Made by a program: the position numbers and the translations under genes
Shown here: one piece after another, positions 48,596 to 61,879 of the stretch
Numbering within the stretch: the first letter of the stretch is position 1
Layout: each line of letters starts with the position of its first letter
NCBI RefSeq assembly: GCF_019399895.1
Contig: NC_091866.1
Span: forward strand, 15,001-79,000
Direction of reading: 5' to 3'
Length of the DNA: 64,000 bases
Source: Cardiocondyla obscurior
Lineage: Eukaryota > Arthropoda > Insecta > Hymenoptera > Formicidae
The notes under the pieces: model-generated
What the model was told of the DNA's origin: nothing
The model's database searches: none
Seen by the model: only the letters and a program-made list of their open reading frames with translations

Positions 48596-49437
48596 CGTGA
48601 TGAGGATTCCGACACGAGGATTGCGAGGCTGCGGCCCGAATCTTTCGACACTTCTCGCGTTCTATCACCTTAAAGCTATCGCGAGCAACATGAACAACAA
48701 CCGCGAGCCATTGACGTCTTGAGCCACGAAATTTTCATGTAAAACACTCGGCGTTTCATATGTGTGCATTGGCTGGAAAGTACGCTTCGCTCGGCGTTCG
48801 CAAAAGGATCTTGTCCTTATTGTTCAGCGAATGTTAAACAAAGACGAACGCCGCCTAATGGAAAGTTCACAGGTCCGGGCTGCTTTCTCTCGGCATGGAC
48901 CAAAGCGATCCGTGACTGTGATTGGATAAAATCTATTCTTAACCTAACTTATGAAAAATAATAAAAATTAATGTAATATTTAAATTAATTAATATAAGGA
49001 GGGAAAAAAAGGTACTTTTAATCTAGGAAAAGAATTGCCAAGTTTCCTTTTGGTTATACACTAAAGATAAAACAAGGAGAAAAAGAAAAGGAAAAAAATT
49101 AATCTATAATAAAGTAAACTATTTCGAATAAAGACATTGATTAAGAAAATAATTACTGTGGTTAGGAAGAAATAAAGCCTCTATCGTCCTGTACAATTCG
49201 GTTTTCGCGAGCGTTCGGACGTCACGACACGAGGACGTGCGATAGATTACATAACCCATGCGTCAAACTCGTCACGTTCTGAAGATACGTCAGCACTGTA
49301 AATAGAAAGACTGATCTGTGCTGGTTGGAAACACTCGATGTGAAGGCGCCGGCCGTCTCTTCACGCTGTTCGACGCTGTTCTCGCAGAATCATTGTTTTA
49401 ATTCGTCAAAAATAGATCGTAGAAAGTGATTCTGAAA
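48596..49437. promoter_or_regulatory. Divergent Faf1/galectin upstream region
   Basis: 842 bp between the two start codons, with GC-richer zones next to each gene (about 48,596-48,700 and 49,195-49,430) and an A-rich centre. It should contain both promoters and 5' UTRs. No TATA box was assigned with confidence. Confidence 0.5.
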
Positions 49438-51806
49438 ATGGCCAACTCCCCAGTGTATAATCCGGTGAGTGTTCATTTTAACAATTTTATTGATCCGCAG
49501 TGAATGCACTGCTAATGATTTTGCGTCTTAGGAACCCTCGATTTATTATACCGTTACTCAGCCAATCATTAAATTTTACCGTAATTCTAGTTGTAGCATT
49601 TATAAATAATATTGATATATTGTTTTAATATAAAATATTATTATTTAGAATAATCGTTATATATGATTTCCTAATTTATGAAAATTTTCTTGCGATTAAT
49701 ATTAAAAATTAATTATCTGGTTCTTGGTTTTTTTTTTTTTTTTTTTTTTTTTTACGATATTTTATAATAGGAAATTCCATATGTGGGAAAAGTAGAAGAA
49801 GGCCTAAGGGCAGGTACTATGGTAAAGGTACAAGGCAAGGTACCACATCAAGCTGTGAGATTTGCCATTAATTATCAACTTGGGCCAACATTAAATCCGA
49901 GAGATGACATAGCTATTCACGTGTCTCCTCGCTTCCCTGAAGGTTTTATTACCAGAAATCATATAGAATCGATGACTTGGGGCATGGAGGAAAATGCTGG
50001 GCCATTGTGGATTCAACCAGGCCAGGAATTTGAAATATTGATTCTGTGTGATTCTCATTGCTACAAGATCGCCGTCAATGGCAGACACTTTACGGCATTT
50101 GCTCACCGATTGCCGTTTATAAAAGTTACTCACCTGGTCATCGACGGCGATGTCGAGATACACTCTATCGCATACGAGCAAGTATCAGTCGATTCATCAA
50201 AGCCCTCTGCTGCAGTACCAGATGATGTACAAACTGCCAACTTTGGACCACCGCGTAAATAATAATAATATTCTTTTTATCTGAAATTAATATATATATA
50301 TATATTTACATGTACCGAGTAAAATATTAATTTTTTTTTTTTTTTTTTAACTAGCACCTGGTGGTTTATATCCAACGATTCAACCTCAAGGCGGGGGATA
50401 TGGACCTCCCCCTTCAGCCGGCTACGGTCCTCCTCCTAATACTTTTGGCGGTCCCGGTGATTACAACCCACCAAGAGGTTACGAGCGCCAAAAAGCAGAG
50501 GAGGAGGGTGTTTTTGGAGATTGTCTAGACAAAGTTGGATTAGCACTAGGTGGATTAGTGGCAGCTGGAGGCGTGGCGGCAGCTATGCATGCGATGAATG
50601 TAAAAATATATTAAATTTTTTTATTATATTTACAGTGTATCTCCTAAATTCTCACGTATTATAATTTACAGAAAAAAAAGGAAGAGAGTGAAGAAAAGGA
50701 TCATGAAAAATCAGACGCTTCAAAATCAAAAACGGAAAGCGAAGGTGGTTTCGGTGGTTTAGCTGGATCTCTTGGGATGGCTTTAGCCAGCAGCCTGGCG
50801 AGTAACGCCTTGCACAGTAACACACACGCACAACAAGGCTATCCCCAACAGCCATTGGGTGGCGGCGGTGTATTGGATTCTATTCTTGGAGCATTGGGTA
50901 TAATTTATTTATAACTTAAATTTCGAAAATTTGATATATGCGTATAATATGATTAAAAAGATTTCTTCGCGAGTTACACGTGTATAAAATAATTTTGTTA
51001 AATGTCTTCGATACTTCTTGTAAATGAATACATGTCGTGATTCAAGAGCCTTGTATATCACAATAATTATAATCGAGCGCTAGCGTGACTAGCCGAATGA
51101 CATCATCGCATAGGAATTACTGCCAAGGATAGAAATATTTCTTAGATGAGATAGACGATTTATAGGCACATTCTTGACACTGTCAATTCAAAATTCCAAC
51201 AATTTAATATAAATTTATCTTACCTTTTTTTTTTTTTTTTTTTTTTTTAATTGATGTTAGGTGGTGGAGGATCCCAACAACCTGTTCATTCTCCACATCA
51301 ACCGTCTGCCGGTGATAGCCTGAGCGGAACACTAGGATCTATACTCGGTGGCGTTCTTGGTGGAGGTGGAGGACATCAACAACCAGCATATCAGCCATCG
51401 GGAGGATACGGTGGATATCAACCATCGGGTGGTGGTTACGGCGGTCAAAGTTCTGGCGGATCGGATCTGTTGTCGGGAATAGGATCTGCCTTGTTCAGTT
51501 CAGCTTTCGACGGCCTGAGCAAACGAGGAAATGATGTAAGTAACTCATTTATATATGTTTTAATGATCTACATATACGTATGTTTTAATACATTTTTTAT
51601 TTTTAAATTAAATTTTTTATATGTATTTTTATATGTAGAAATCTCATGATGAATATCGTTCCGGACCGCCGCCTCCGAGTTATGAACCTCCTCCACCAAC
51701 ACCGCCAGCACCGAGGCCAGCCCCACGTCCGGAAACCCCACCGTCTTCCGGTAAGCACAAATTGACCGCAGACGAAATTTCGAAGGGACTTGGACTGGAT
51801 GATTAA
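49438..51806 (+). CDS. Galectin with long Gly/Pro/Ser-rich tail
   Basis: Beta-galactoside-binding lectin, single carbohydrate-recognition domain plus an extended tail. Six exons: 49,438-49,464, 49,771-50,254, 50,355-50,599, 50,672-50,897, 51,261-51,535 and 51,639-51,806, total 474 residues. CRD about residues 10-147: the core H59-V-S-P-R63 departs from the usual H-x-N-P-R at one residue, followed by N near 72, W79 and E82/E83 of the WGMEE block, then CYKIAVNGRHFTAFAHR. No signal peptide, as normal for galectins. Residues ~165-474 are disordered: GYGPPPS and GGYGGYQPSGG repeats, a KKKEESEEKDHEKS charged stretch, two Gly/Ala/Leu-rich segments (GLALGGLVAAGGVAAAM, GSLGMALASSLAS) and a proline run (PPPPSYEPPPPTPPAPRPAP). 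The tail is far larger than in known tailed galectins such as galectin-3 and is not a second CRD. AATAAA near 52,379. Confidence 0.88.
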
Positions 51807-52544
51807 ACGCTTCAATGATGCGGAAGTGAGTTTGGTCTGCAAATACATAGTGATAAATTTGCTCTCTCGTAAGTTGAAAATCTGAAATTACGTACTATCA
51901 CAAATCTCGTTTATAAAGATATGCTATATCTGTCTTTTAACGTCAAAAGATTTTGTCATATTGACAGCTGCATCGAATACAATGACGAAAAAGTTACTCA
52001 ATACTATATACGAATCTCAAACATATAATTTGTTTCATATTTATAATATTCATAAAATTAAGCTCTAACAGAAATGATTTTTAAAGATTGTTAAAATATT
52101 TTAAATAAGAATCAAAATATAAATGAAATACACTCCGCTCTTTACAAAGATATTTCTTCCATGAAATAGTCTAGTTAAGACAGTTACACAGATATAGCTA
52201 AAACATTAATATTTTTAAGATTATATTTTTTATAAAAAAATTTATTATTTTATAAAAAAGGCCTTAGTTAGAGAATAATACAGATATTATAGATATTAAC
52301 ATATGCCTTATATACATATATTTAAATTATAAATGTTGCACAATTGTTATATGTATATATTTAATATTTATATTAAGAAATAAATATGCACACGTTATAC
52401 TCACAAAATATATTAGAATTATGTTTCAAGTTCTATTTTTGAATTAATAACGCATAATTATGATATAAATTACTACGAAAAAAATATATATAAATAAAAA
52501 ATACATTAAATCTCACTCTATAAATTTGGTTCGAGTGTATAATT
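51807..52544. other. Convergent 3' region galectin/integrin
   Basis: Strongly AT-rich sequence without genes, probably the galectin 3' UTR to about 52,400 and the integrin 3' UTR from the other side. Confidence 0.55.
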
Positions 52545-55500
52545 TCAGTCGTGATCAAGAGCTTCTGTTGACGATGTTGTTTCCAGTACCACATTATATT
52601 TTTTCTGAAACGTTAATATGCGTTAATAAAATAGCTAATAATAATCAGAAAAAAAAAAAAACTTTTGTTTAGAAATCGTGATAAAAATGTTAAACATACA
52701 TCAGTCTCCGCTTTCAATGCCTCGAGTTCCAATTTCTTTTTTCTGTTAAAGAATCCAATTTTTATTAAACCTAGCACTAATAATATTAATAGTACGATGC
52801 CAAGGATAACTGACAGTACGATTATCCATATTGCTACTTGCTCAGCTACGGGCGATCCCACAAACGTTGTTGCAATTAAAGTACTGTCCGGTTTATGATT
52901 TTTTTTTTGAGTAACAAAGTGAGGTTGCGTTATGATAACGCTACCTTCAGTCACGTAAAATATAATGTCTTTGTGCTTCAGCATATTAGCTGTAATTAAA
53001 TAATATTCAAGATGTATTTTTCTTTCACATAAATTCTATGTTGTTTGACGGTAATATATTTACCAGGAAAACTTGATAACTGGAGATCTAATGTCACCAA
53101 AAATTTTGCAACGGATAAAGAACTTAAGAATGGACCCAATCTACACGAGATTTGTACACATTTAATCACGTCACTTGTGCAATTGATGTAGAGCGTTCTA
53201 TTTTCAGATGGCACATTTATCGGTGTGTTTTCTTCTATGCTGAATTTCGCGTGCGTGTCATTGTTCGCGATACTCGAAGAGTTCACTATTACATTATCCC
53301 TTGATACAATTTTGTTAAGCCCGTCAGAAAGTACTTCGGTTTGGTTCAAGTCGCTGCAATAAAACTGATATCCATCCATTATGCCAATGATATCGTTAAT
53401 ATTGACGATCGTTACATCTCCGGCATCGTGTCGGTGAAAGTACATTGGAATTTTTACTGTTAACATTGCCTCCTCGATAGGACTGGCGCCAAATTTCTGC
53501 ACTTCATAGAAATGTTGAAACCTAATATCGTTCAATGATTTTTTCTCATTCTCACGTAGATACGAATACAAGTTCTCCTGTGCTTTCCTAATAAAGACAA
53601 TAATATTAATAAAATTTTTTTCAAATTAATATTTTTATCAAGATGTACTAACCCCGCGATTGCTATGTCGAGGTCCATGTCAAAGTATATAGTGATAACG
53701 TAATTATTGTCATTCCAATTTACCTCGTCACTTTGAGTAGTAATATTCGCTTGTATTTCTATCTTTCTAATGTCATACCTTACCATGCTCATGTCTAATT
53801 GCAGTATTAATGTTTTCTGAAAAACAATAACGTTGTTTTATATTATACTCACTAGTAAAGTTTATCCATACGTATAAAAAATTATCATACATTTATTCTA
53901 AGAGGATTGCCAATGTCACAGATTACATCCAGCATGCTGCCCACATGAGGGTTTTCCGTACATTCGGGCGGGATACTCGCTAATGTTAAGACGTCGGTGA
54001 AAATGCGCACTTTGGTCTGATATGCCGGTTCACCGCGATTATAAGCATTAACACGCAGATTAATTATCGGCGTAGAACCAATAATGTATCTGTTGCTCGG
54101 AATAGAGTCGGTGAACAATGTCACACTTAAATCAGATACGCATATATTGTCTTCGCCGCAATCCACGGCAAACGGCAGCTTTAAGAGATCTTCAATCTTT
54201 GAGCGGAGTTTATTTATTACGACACAAGGTGCACACAACGTGCTTTCATTTATGATTTGAAGATCAGTTTCTAACTGCAGAGATACCGATATTTCAAGAG
54301 GATCTATTATATTTTGAATATTCTTCTAAAATAAAAATAAAAGTTTAACATATTAAAAAGTTATCAGTATCAGCAACCATTAAAAAAAAAAAAAAAAAAA
54401 AAAAAAACATATATACATACTGTTAAATGTATCTCGAGTAGATTACTCGTAATTGTATTCTTGAATAAAGTATAATTCAATTTATAAGTCTGCCATCCGT
54501 CGTTACTTTTCTGCATTGGATATGTAGCTCTACCGTGCAACGGATCAATTTTCAGGACTGCGGTAACTCCTAAAACAACCGCAAAATAAATTTCGCGATC
54601 TACAAGTGGAAGCCGATAAAAAGCATAATTTTTAAAAACAATTTATATAACAATTTATATAAATTAATAAATGTAAAATTAAGTTATACATGTTAACTTA
54701 CGTAAATATTTTGGTACGTATACGCCATCATAAGACATCCAGATATCGATTTTGAAAGACGTTGTGTTTCTTAGCAATTTAATTTTTTCTAGATACATCA
54801 ATGTTACATTCACTGTAACGACTGGCGTGGATCTTAGTAAGATTACCTCGCTAGACAGATAGGCGCCAACAGCAATATCGGAGTGATTATCGTAGTTTAT
54901 ATCTCGGGGTTCCGAGATAGAGATACCGAACCCTCGCGTTATCGGTGAAAATCGCGAGCCGATTATTCTCTGACTATATTTCCGAGAAACACCGTCTTTA
55001 TTACCGTTAAATATATATACTGCACCGCCACTTTCTTCCTCGTAAGGTGCACCCACGGCGATATCACCGTATCCATCGTAATCAATATCACCGAGACACA
55101 TCATGCTGGTCCCAAATCTACCTCCAACGATCTCACCTTCGATCGTTTGCAATTCTTCGAAATTGCCCTAGATTTTATGCAGAAAAACATAATTTTTAGA
55201 GAATTAAATACTTTTTTAATTTACAATTACAAAGAACGCTTAAGTTTAAGAAATTAAATATAACGTTATTTATATAAATTATATAAATACTTGTATAAAT
55301 TAAAAAAATTGTTTCCGTCTGATTCATAGATAATTAATAATAATTAACATACATTATGCCGCGCTGTAAAGATGTAGATATGACCCTCGTCCACGTCTCT
55401 GGACCATTGCGGTGCACCGACGATTAACTCCTGTCTGCCGTCATTATTAACGTCGCATGACGTTAATGCAGCACCGAAGTACTCGCCATAATGTTGACCG

Positions 55501-56762
55501 TACAATATTGATTTAATAAACATGCGTTGATTCGTTTTAGGAGGGAAGGTAAATACGAGAACCTTTCCGTACAAATTAGCGCCTTGTGGCGCACTGGAAG
55601 CATACCAAATATCTTGCTCATTGAAGTAAGTACCTGATGTGATGGCGTATCCTGAAAATCATTACGAATACATGGTCTTGAAACACAGAAAACTTAATAA
55701 ATATATGATCGTTCGCTGCTACATTTATTATGAAAAGTAGTAATAAGAGATGTATTCTTACCAAAGTAATTATAACTATGAAGTCGTGGTTCTTTAGCGA
55801 GGGAGGGAATCACTGTGCGCGAAGAAAACGGACTGTTGATCGAAGCGACAGTTAATATTGCATCCCCTTTCCAATTATATACGCCTGGACTACCCATTGC
55901 GATATTCACCACGGTGCCTCGTGAGTTCATGTGCAGAGAAAAACCGGCTTGTCCCACTCCGTAATTATATATATTTACGTTGTTTTTCGACGTAATTTGA
56001 TCTCCAGAGTTCGAGAGTGGTAACAAGTGTTCTGCTTCTCTCTCAAATGCATAAGCGTTTTTAGCTAGCGTTGTATAACACATGCCATTCAAGTACCAAT
56101 TAGGCTTGTTATCGTTTATGATATTATTTATCCATCGTGGTCCGCAAACCTGTTATCGACAAAGTCGCTTATTAAATAATAAAAAAAAAGTATTGATTAA
56201 AAAATAGACAAGAAAATTGAAATTTTTTTAGTTTTTAAATCTTTAAAAAAATTAATGACAACGTTCTGATTATAAAAGAAAAATTTAGAAAACTATTCAT
56301 TATTTTTAATGACACAAAAAGTAATAAGGAACATACCATAACTCTGGGCTCCGTTTTGTTTTGCACAGCAATGGTAGCACCGATCCAAGCGTTATTCTTT
56401 ATCTGATTGATGAGTCTTTCGCGAGGATGTGGACCATTTCCGGTTTTATCCATCACCCATTCTTTGCACACACCATTCATCGTACATTTGAAAACCGTTC
56501 CCGGCTCCGTCACGAATGGTAATTCACTGGAGTTCGCTCGTGGAGCTCCGATGAGTAATAAATATTTGTCCGTACCCACGTACAAAGCAACCGAGAAGCC
56601 AAAATAACTTGCACGTTCACCCAACACGTGCATAGGATCCTTAAATACCTTGGCATTAAGTAAATTAATATTGTATGCCGAAGAATTGTGCTGCAAAATT
56701 GCTAGAACAAAAATTAGAATTAGCACACGAAAATATATTAAACTTGCACATGTCCAAAGCAT
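52545..56762 (-). CDS. Integrin alpha subunit (PS3/4/5-like, no I domain)
   Basis: Cell-surface adhesion receptor subunit that pairs with a beta integrin and binds matrix. Ten exons on the minus strand: 56,762-56,337, 56,149-55,762, 55,651-55,353, 55,167-54,702, 54,569-54,421, 54,325-53,891, 53,816-53,653, 53,587-53,064, 52,989-52,700 and 52,604-52,545, total 1066 residues in phase. Signal peptide in LIYFRVLILIFVLAILQ. The seven-blade FG-GAP propeller includes calcium loops DVNNDGRQELIVGAP (about 340), DIDYDGYGDIAVGAP (about 398) and a weaker DINYDNHSDIAVGAY. Thigh/calf beta-sandwiches follow, then one transmembrane helix (about 1003-1027) and the cytosolic KIGFFNRK motif that contacts the beta tail. 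No inserted I domain and no clear furin site. An in-frame Met lies 36 codons upstream (56,870); I prefer 56,762 because the signal peptide then starts normally. Assignment to the PS3-5 clade rather than PS1/PS2 is tentative. Confidence 0.9.
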
Positions 56763-57692
56763 TTTGGACAACGTCTTCGAAGCTGCTCCAACAGCAGTAT
56801 ACGTAGAACTGAGAAAACAAAACTGTTTTAACCGGCGGATGCAGTGGTTTACACACCGCAATGACATCACTTACATTAGTCAACACTTATCGATATGTAA
56901 CTCTAAGAAGTGGAAACGGAAGGAACCTGTTTTACAATTGCAGACGAGACATAATTGCAGAATAATAACTCTCTCACGCAAGATTTGCTACTTTTTTTTT
57001 TTTTCCTCTCGTTTATTCGTAATCAGTTAATAAAGATGTATATAAATGCAAGATTAAATAATGTAATATAGTTATAATAATTTTTCAAAGTTCAACACAT
57101 AAGAAAAAAATGTATACCAATTTATTATTTTTAATTACTTTCCACCGCATAAACCATATCAACATTAGTCAAGTTGCCGCAATGTTGATGCGGATGTGTT
57201 GATTCATGTCTAGAGTAAAGTTTCTGTCTCATAGTTTTGTTTCAATTATATGCGATTTATATAGTCAGATTCGCAAAACGTTCGTTTCACAATAATGATT
57301 AGACTGGCTGAGAATTACGAAGCATTGCATACAATAGATACAGGATCGATACAAACAAGTAATTTTCATATATCTAATCAATGACTCGATCTATGAAACG
57401 CTGCGAAAAAAAATTAATAATGTTAAAAGAAATCCAAAGAGAGTTTTTTTTTTAAATTGCAAGAAGGAAAGCGCGATACATTTACGAGAAATGGGATTAA
57501 GATGGATGAGCAAGATCTAAAACAGAATTTAAAGAAAGAAATCGATCGCATGTTCGCGCGTCATCAACTTAGTGTTATAAAAATATTCTTCAAGGAATCA
57601 CAGATTACATTATGTACAAATGGAAAGGATATGGGAGATTGGAGTTGGACGCGTCGGGGAGAATCGGGATTCGATGAGTAAAATGTGAGCGC
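56763..57692. other. Integrin 5' flank and DCAF5 3' flank
   Basis: Mostly AT-rich. It should hold the integrin 5' UTR/promoter and the end of the DCAF5 transcript. A plus-strand frame at 57,457-57,681 has no recognisable domain. Confidence 0.5.
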
Positions 57693-58755
57693 TTAATCGG
57701 AAGAATCACTCGAGGTCGAACCTGTTTGAGCCTGAAACGCAGATCGATTACGATAGTTTCTCCTCGTCAGTTCTTCTAATTTTTTCCGAATACACTGTAA
57801 ACGTTTCAGTTTCCGCTCGTCGGAACTATCTTCCGCATCTCTATCGTTTCGATCCTTACGCGTTTGTTCGCTGTTTTTGCCATCTGTAGATGAAACTCCC
57901 GATTTAATACCACTATCAGGAGTGCAAGGAACTGGAAGCGACTTGCTAATTGGCGTCGACGGTCCGTCTTCACGATGATCTTTATTAGAATTACCGTTCA
58001 CACAATTTCTTGGACCAGCTATTTTTCCGTCTTCCTCTGAATCGTCGTCGAGCTTTTGTCGTTTATTTTGGCTCTTACCGGAACCGTGGTGTCGAGAACA
58101 ATTTTTGCACTTTCGATGCTTCCGTTTGTGCGCCTTTACAGATGTGTCTGAATCAGTTTTAGAATGTTTTTGTTTATTGATAGTGACAATGTCTTCATAA
58201 ACGCCGCTACTACTGCTGCTGTAACTCGAGCTCTTGTCGTCTTTCTCGATCGCGCTGGTAACGTATCGTGATCTTCGAAATATCAATCCAGAACTTGTAC
58301 TGGGTTGAGCTGCGTCAACTGGTCGTTCGTCGTCACTGTCTGAATCACTATTGACTTTTAACACAGTGCACTTTCGTCTAGCAGATAATCTTCTTCTGCC
58401 AGAGATCCTCGTATGTTTCCTTTTGCTACTCTTCGATTTAGATTTTGATTTCGATCTACGTCTCGAATCAGCGTTGTCCCTCTCACTACCGGAATCTGAA
58501 GCGGATTGTTGCATTGCGATCGCATGTATTCGCATGAGTTTCTCTCTGCGATTCGCGATAAGTCGAGTTATACGATTCGGCGACTCCAATGGCCTTTCGG
58601 GAGCCACACCGCCTTCTGACGACGTAGTATCTATATAAAGAATAATAATATGTTACATTATTCTAGTATGTAAATCTGGGAAAAATAGTTAATTATGCAA
58701 AAATAAATTATTTTGAATAATAATGCAAAATGAGTACTTGTATACACAAAAAAAA

Positions 58756-58789
<34 letters not shown>

Positions 58790-59184
58790 TACAAATCATG
58801 CTGATTTTATTAAATATTTAATTTAAAGTCAAATTATTTTTTATACAACCTTCTGACGATGCGCTATACGGTTCATCCGTTGCCGGATTTATTTCAGAAT
58901 CGCTGGGGGTATGTGGTGTTGGCACATCCTCGGAACTCCATCCTTCAATTTCGCGTTGCACCAAGGAATCGAAAAAGGCCATCATACGCGGGTCTTCCTT
59001 AGTAGATTGATGACTATAATCGTGTGTCATAAATTGTCCGCTACGTAGAACTAATCCTATATATTCATCGTGTGTGAAGACTCGACGTTGCCTCTCGCGT
59101 TTACCAGCGTCTCTCTAATAGAAGATTGAATGATTGCCAAAATAACAACGCTAAACTATATATAAATTATATATGTCATAACTT

Positions 59185-59215
<31 letters not shown>

Positions 59216-61262
59216 GAGCATTGTAACAATACCTTTAATCCACCTAAGCATCCGCTTCCAAGCGGGAACGGACTCCAGATTTTAATAATTTTCTCTACGC
59301 CGGATGACGCAAAGATGCAGCTCGCTTGATTGTATCGAACTTGATTGACAATCGATCTATGACCGCGCAACACCATGTGGGCAGATTCCACCCATGCTTT
59401 CGACCCATCCATAGGAGGAATTTTCCACATGTACAGATTAAAGTCATCCGAACCTATGAATTTAATTTATATACATATAATAAAATATATAAGAATTGTT
59501 AAACATGATTCTTTTTCTACAATTAGATAAAATATTTAATACACACATATGAAATATGGTTAGGTACACATAACAAATAAAAAGATAATTTATTTAGATA
59601 CTTACCAGAGAGAACGTATTCGTCGTTCTCGCCGGCGAAACAGCACGATTTCATGGTACAACTATTATAATATCCTGAATGATCGAATTCGCATAAGTAT
59701 GTGGGAGAATCGACCGCGTAAAGAACCGGTGGTAATCTTCTTCGCAAGGCCAGCAATCGGTTACCCATTGAGTTAAACCTAACATTCATGCAATTTTGAT
59801 GCTGGCTTCCATAACACAATACAGGCCTGTAGATAAAACATTACGATTAATAACTCGCATATACGCGAATAAATTATATTTTATCGCGACATGTTCGATT
59901 AACGTTTTATTAAAAAAAGAAGAAAGATTAAATTTAACCATATCGCATATTTGCATACTTACTCCAAGGGTTTTCGTATATCCCACATACTGACACCTTC
60001 TTTAGCATTGGCAGTAGCGAGCATTCTTGGATCCGCGGGATTAAACATGACAGAGTGGAAGGCGCTTTTGTATTGTGCCAAAGTTTCCATAGCATTATTA
60101 CTACGAATATCATAAATAAAGACTCTCCCATCGTCGCAGGCGCTGGCGAATACCTCGTCATTGTGCGGATGAATGGACAGCCCGTAAACGGGCTTTTCGT
60201 GTAGGAAGATGTTGAGAGATTCGCCTCTGTAACATGAAACCGATAACTTTTGATAAAGCTGCAAGTGACGCATTTTGTGCGCATTATTGGTAAAGAAAAA
60301 AAAAATTTCTTACGTGCGCAAATCGTGTACTATAACTTGATCGTCGTTTCCAGCAGAAAATATCTTAGTCTTGCTGCTGTCGTAACCAAGGCAAAATATA
60401 TTGCTAACATGTTGCGATTTCATCACGGTGGGCTTGCCCTTTCCCTGTATCGCTTCTTCTACTCGCCATAATAGAACTCTTCTATCGTCGCCTCCTGCGA
60501 AAATAGGGTGACGTTACATGTCATTCAGACGTAGTTCATCTATTATTAGAATAAATTTCTAAATCTTTCTAGCGTGCCGCTGTGTCAAATGGTGCTAGGT
60601 TTCACGTAAAGGCGTAAAGCAAAGGTTTTCTTTAAAGCCGAAATCGATATTATCGATATCAACGGGTGTCTTGGCACAAGAAACAGAAAAGGAAAACATA
60701 TTATTTCGATCTGCCGATCGAAAATTGGACCAATTGTTAAAACGCTTTTCGCATTAAAAAAAAAAAAAAATAATAATAATAGTAACAACAAATTAATTCC
60801 TATTTAATAATTAACATCACTTTAAATCCCGAGTGAATCACGTCAATGTATTAGTAGATTAAAGCCATTACAGCCCAACTTACCCGACACAAGCAGGTCA
60901 CCCTGGTTGGAAAATTCGATAGCGTTAACGCACCCGTAGTGCGAAAGCAGATCCTTCCTGTAGAGATTCTCCGAGTTCTCGAATCTGGCGTTAACCAGGA
61001 AACGGCAATAGTCGACTTTGTCGTCAATCTGTCGCGCGAACACGTAGGACAGGGCGCCACATTCGGACGGATGATCGAGCTCTCTTCCGGTCGTAACGTC
61101 GCCACCCTCGCACGGCTGTCGCGGTAGCCGTCGACGCCGTCGTCGGATGCTACCGGCACGAAACCGTACGCGGTCGGCCTCTCCGTCGACGGCTGGCGGA
61201 CGATCTTCGCCCTGGCGCGCATCGCCGAGCGGCGACGATGCCACCGCCGCCGTCGCCGCCAT
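57693..61262 (-). CDS. DCAF5: DDB1- and CUL4-associated factor 5 (WD40 protein)
   Basis: Substrate receptor of CUL4-DDB1 ubiquitin ligases. Seven exons on the minus strand: 61,262-60,884, 60,494-60,314, 60,226-59,963, 59,826-59,606, 59,453-59,233, 59,114-58,850 and 58,630-57,693, total 822 residues. The WD40 region runs from NLYRKDLLSHYGCVNAIEFS through GGDDRRVLLWRVEEAI, AFHSVMFNPADPRMLATANA, GVSMWDIRKP (a WDxR box), LLALRRRLPPVLY, SCTMKSCCFAGE, SGSDDFNLYMWKIP and GHRSIVNQVR to SSGVEKIIKIWSP, nearly block for block with human DCAF5. A conserved EDPRMMAFFDSLVQREIEGW follows. The C-terminal ~310 residues are charged and Ser-rich (KSKSKSKSSKRKH, nuclear-signal-like). The N-terminus before residue ~95 is Ala/Arg-rich and unique, so the exact start (61,262; an in-frame GTG lies four codons upstream) is less certain. 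Confidence 0.93.
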
Positions 61263-61879
61263 CTCCGTCGTCACCGTCGCTCCGACCTGCCGCCGCGCTT
61301 TACTATCCTCCCCGTACCCGGTGCGCGTGGGTGGACGAATCGCCGAACGTCACCGAGCGCGAGCAAAGAGAGAGAGAGAGCGAGCTACCCCTTGCGTAGC
61401 TGCAGGATCGCGGTTCGGTTGCAGTCACCGCGCTTCTTCCTCCGCCTGCCTCCTCCCTTGCGAGTGCTGTTTACTTTTGCGCAAATGCCCGACCGGCCGT
61501 GGCTGCGCGAGAGGATCTGCCTCTCGCGACCGATTTACGTTAGCGGAGAGCTTCGCGCGAACAGGGGAGAGACAACTCGTGCGACAACGACTCGAAGACC
61601 GTGGACGTAAACGCCACGAGGCACGGTTCCGTGTGTAACTTACGTACGTACTCACGCACGCACACGCTCACGGCCGCGAACGTTCCTCCACCGGAAGCTG
61701 CACCACTACAACGTTGTTGTTGTCGTCGCCGCCACCACTACCGCTACCGTACCAATCTGCAACTCCGAACGGCCAACCGTCTGTTCCGTCGCAGCTCGTC
61801 CAGCTCGATCAGCTGATCGCTTACTCGCTTATTTTCGTGTTTTTCCGCTCGGAAAGTAAACACGGATCAACTGCGAGCT
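61263..61879. promoter_or_regulatory. Bidirectional DCAF5/NTPCR promoter region
   Basis: 617 bp of CpG-rich sequence between two divergent start codons, in contrast to AT-rich surroundings. It has a GA-repeat (GAGAGAGAGAGAG near 61,367-61,382, possible GAGA-factor site), a GTTGTTGTTGTCGTCGCCGCC run (about 61,715-61,735) and no obvious TATA box, as in broad housekeeping promoters. Confidence 0.65.

Noticed and set aside
56763..56870. Upstream in-frame start for the integrin gene (MMSLRC...)
   Set aside because: It would place 36 mixed residues before the signal peptide; the later Met gives a standard secretory start.
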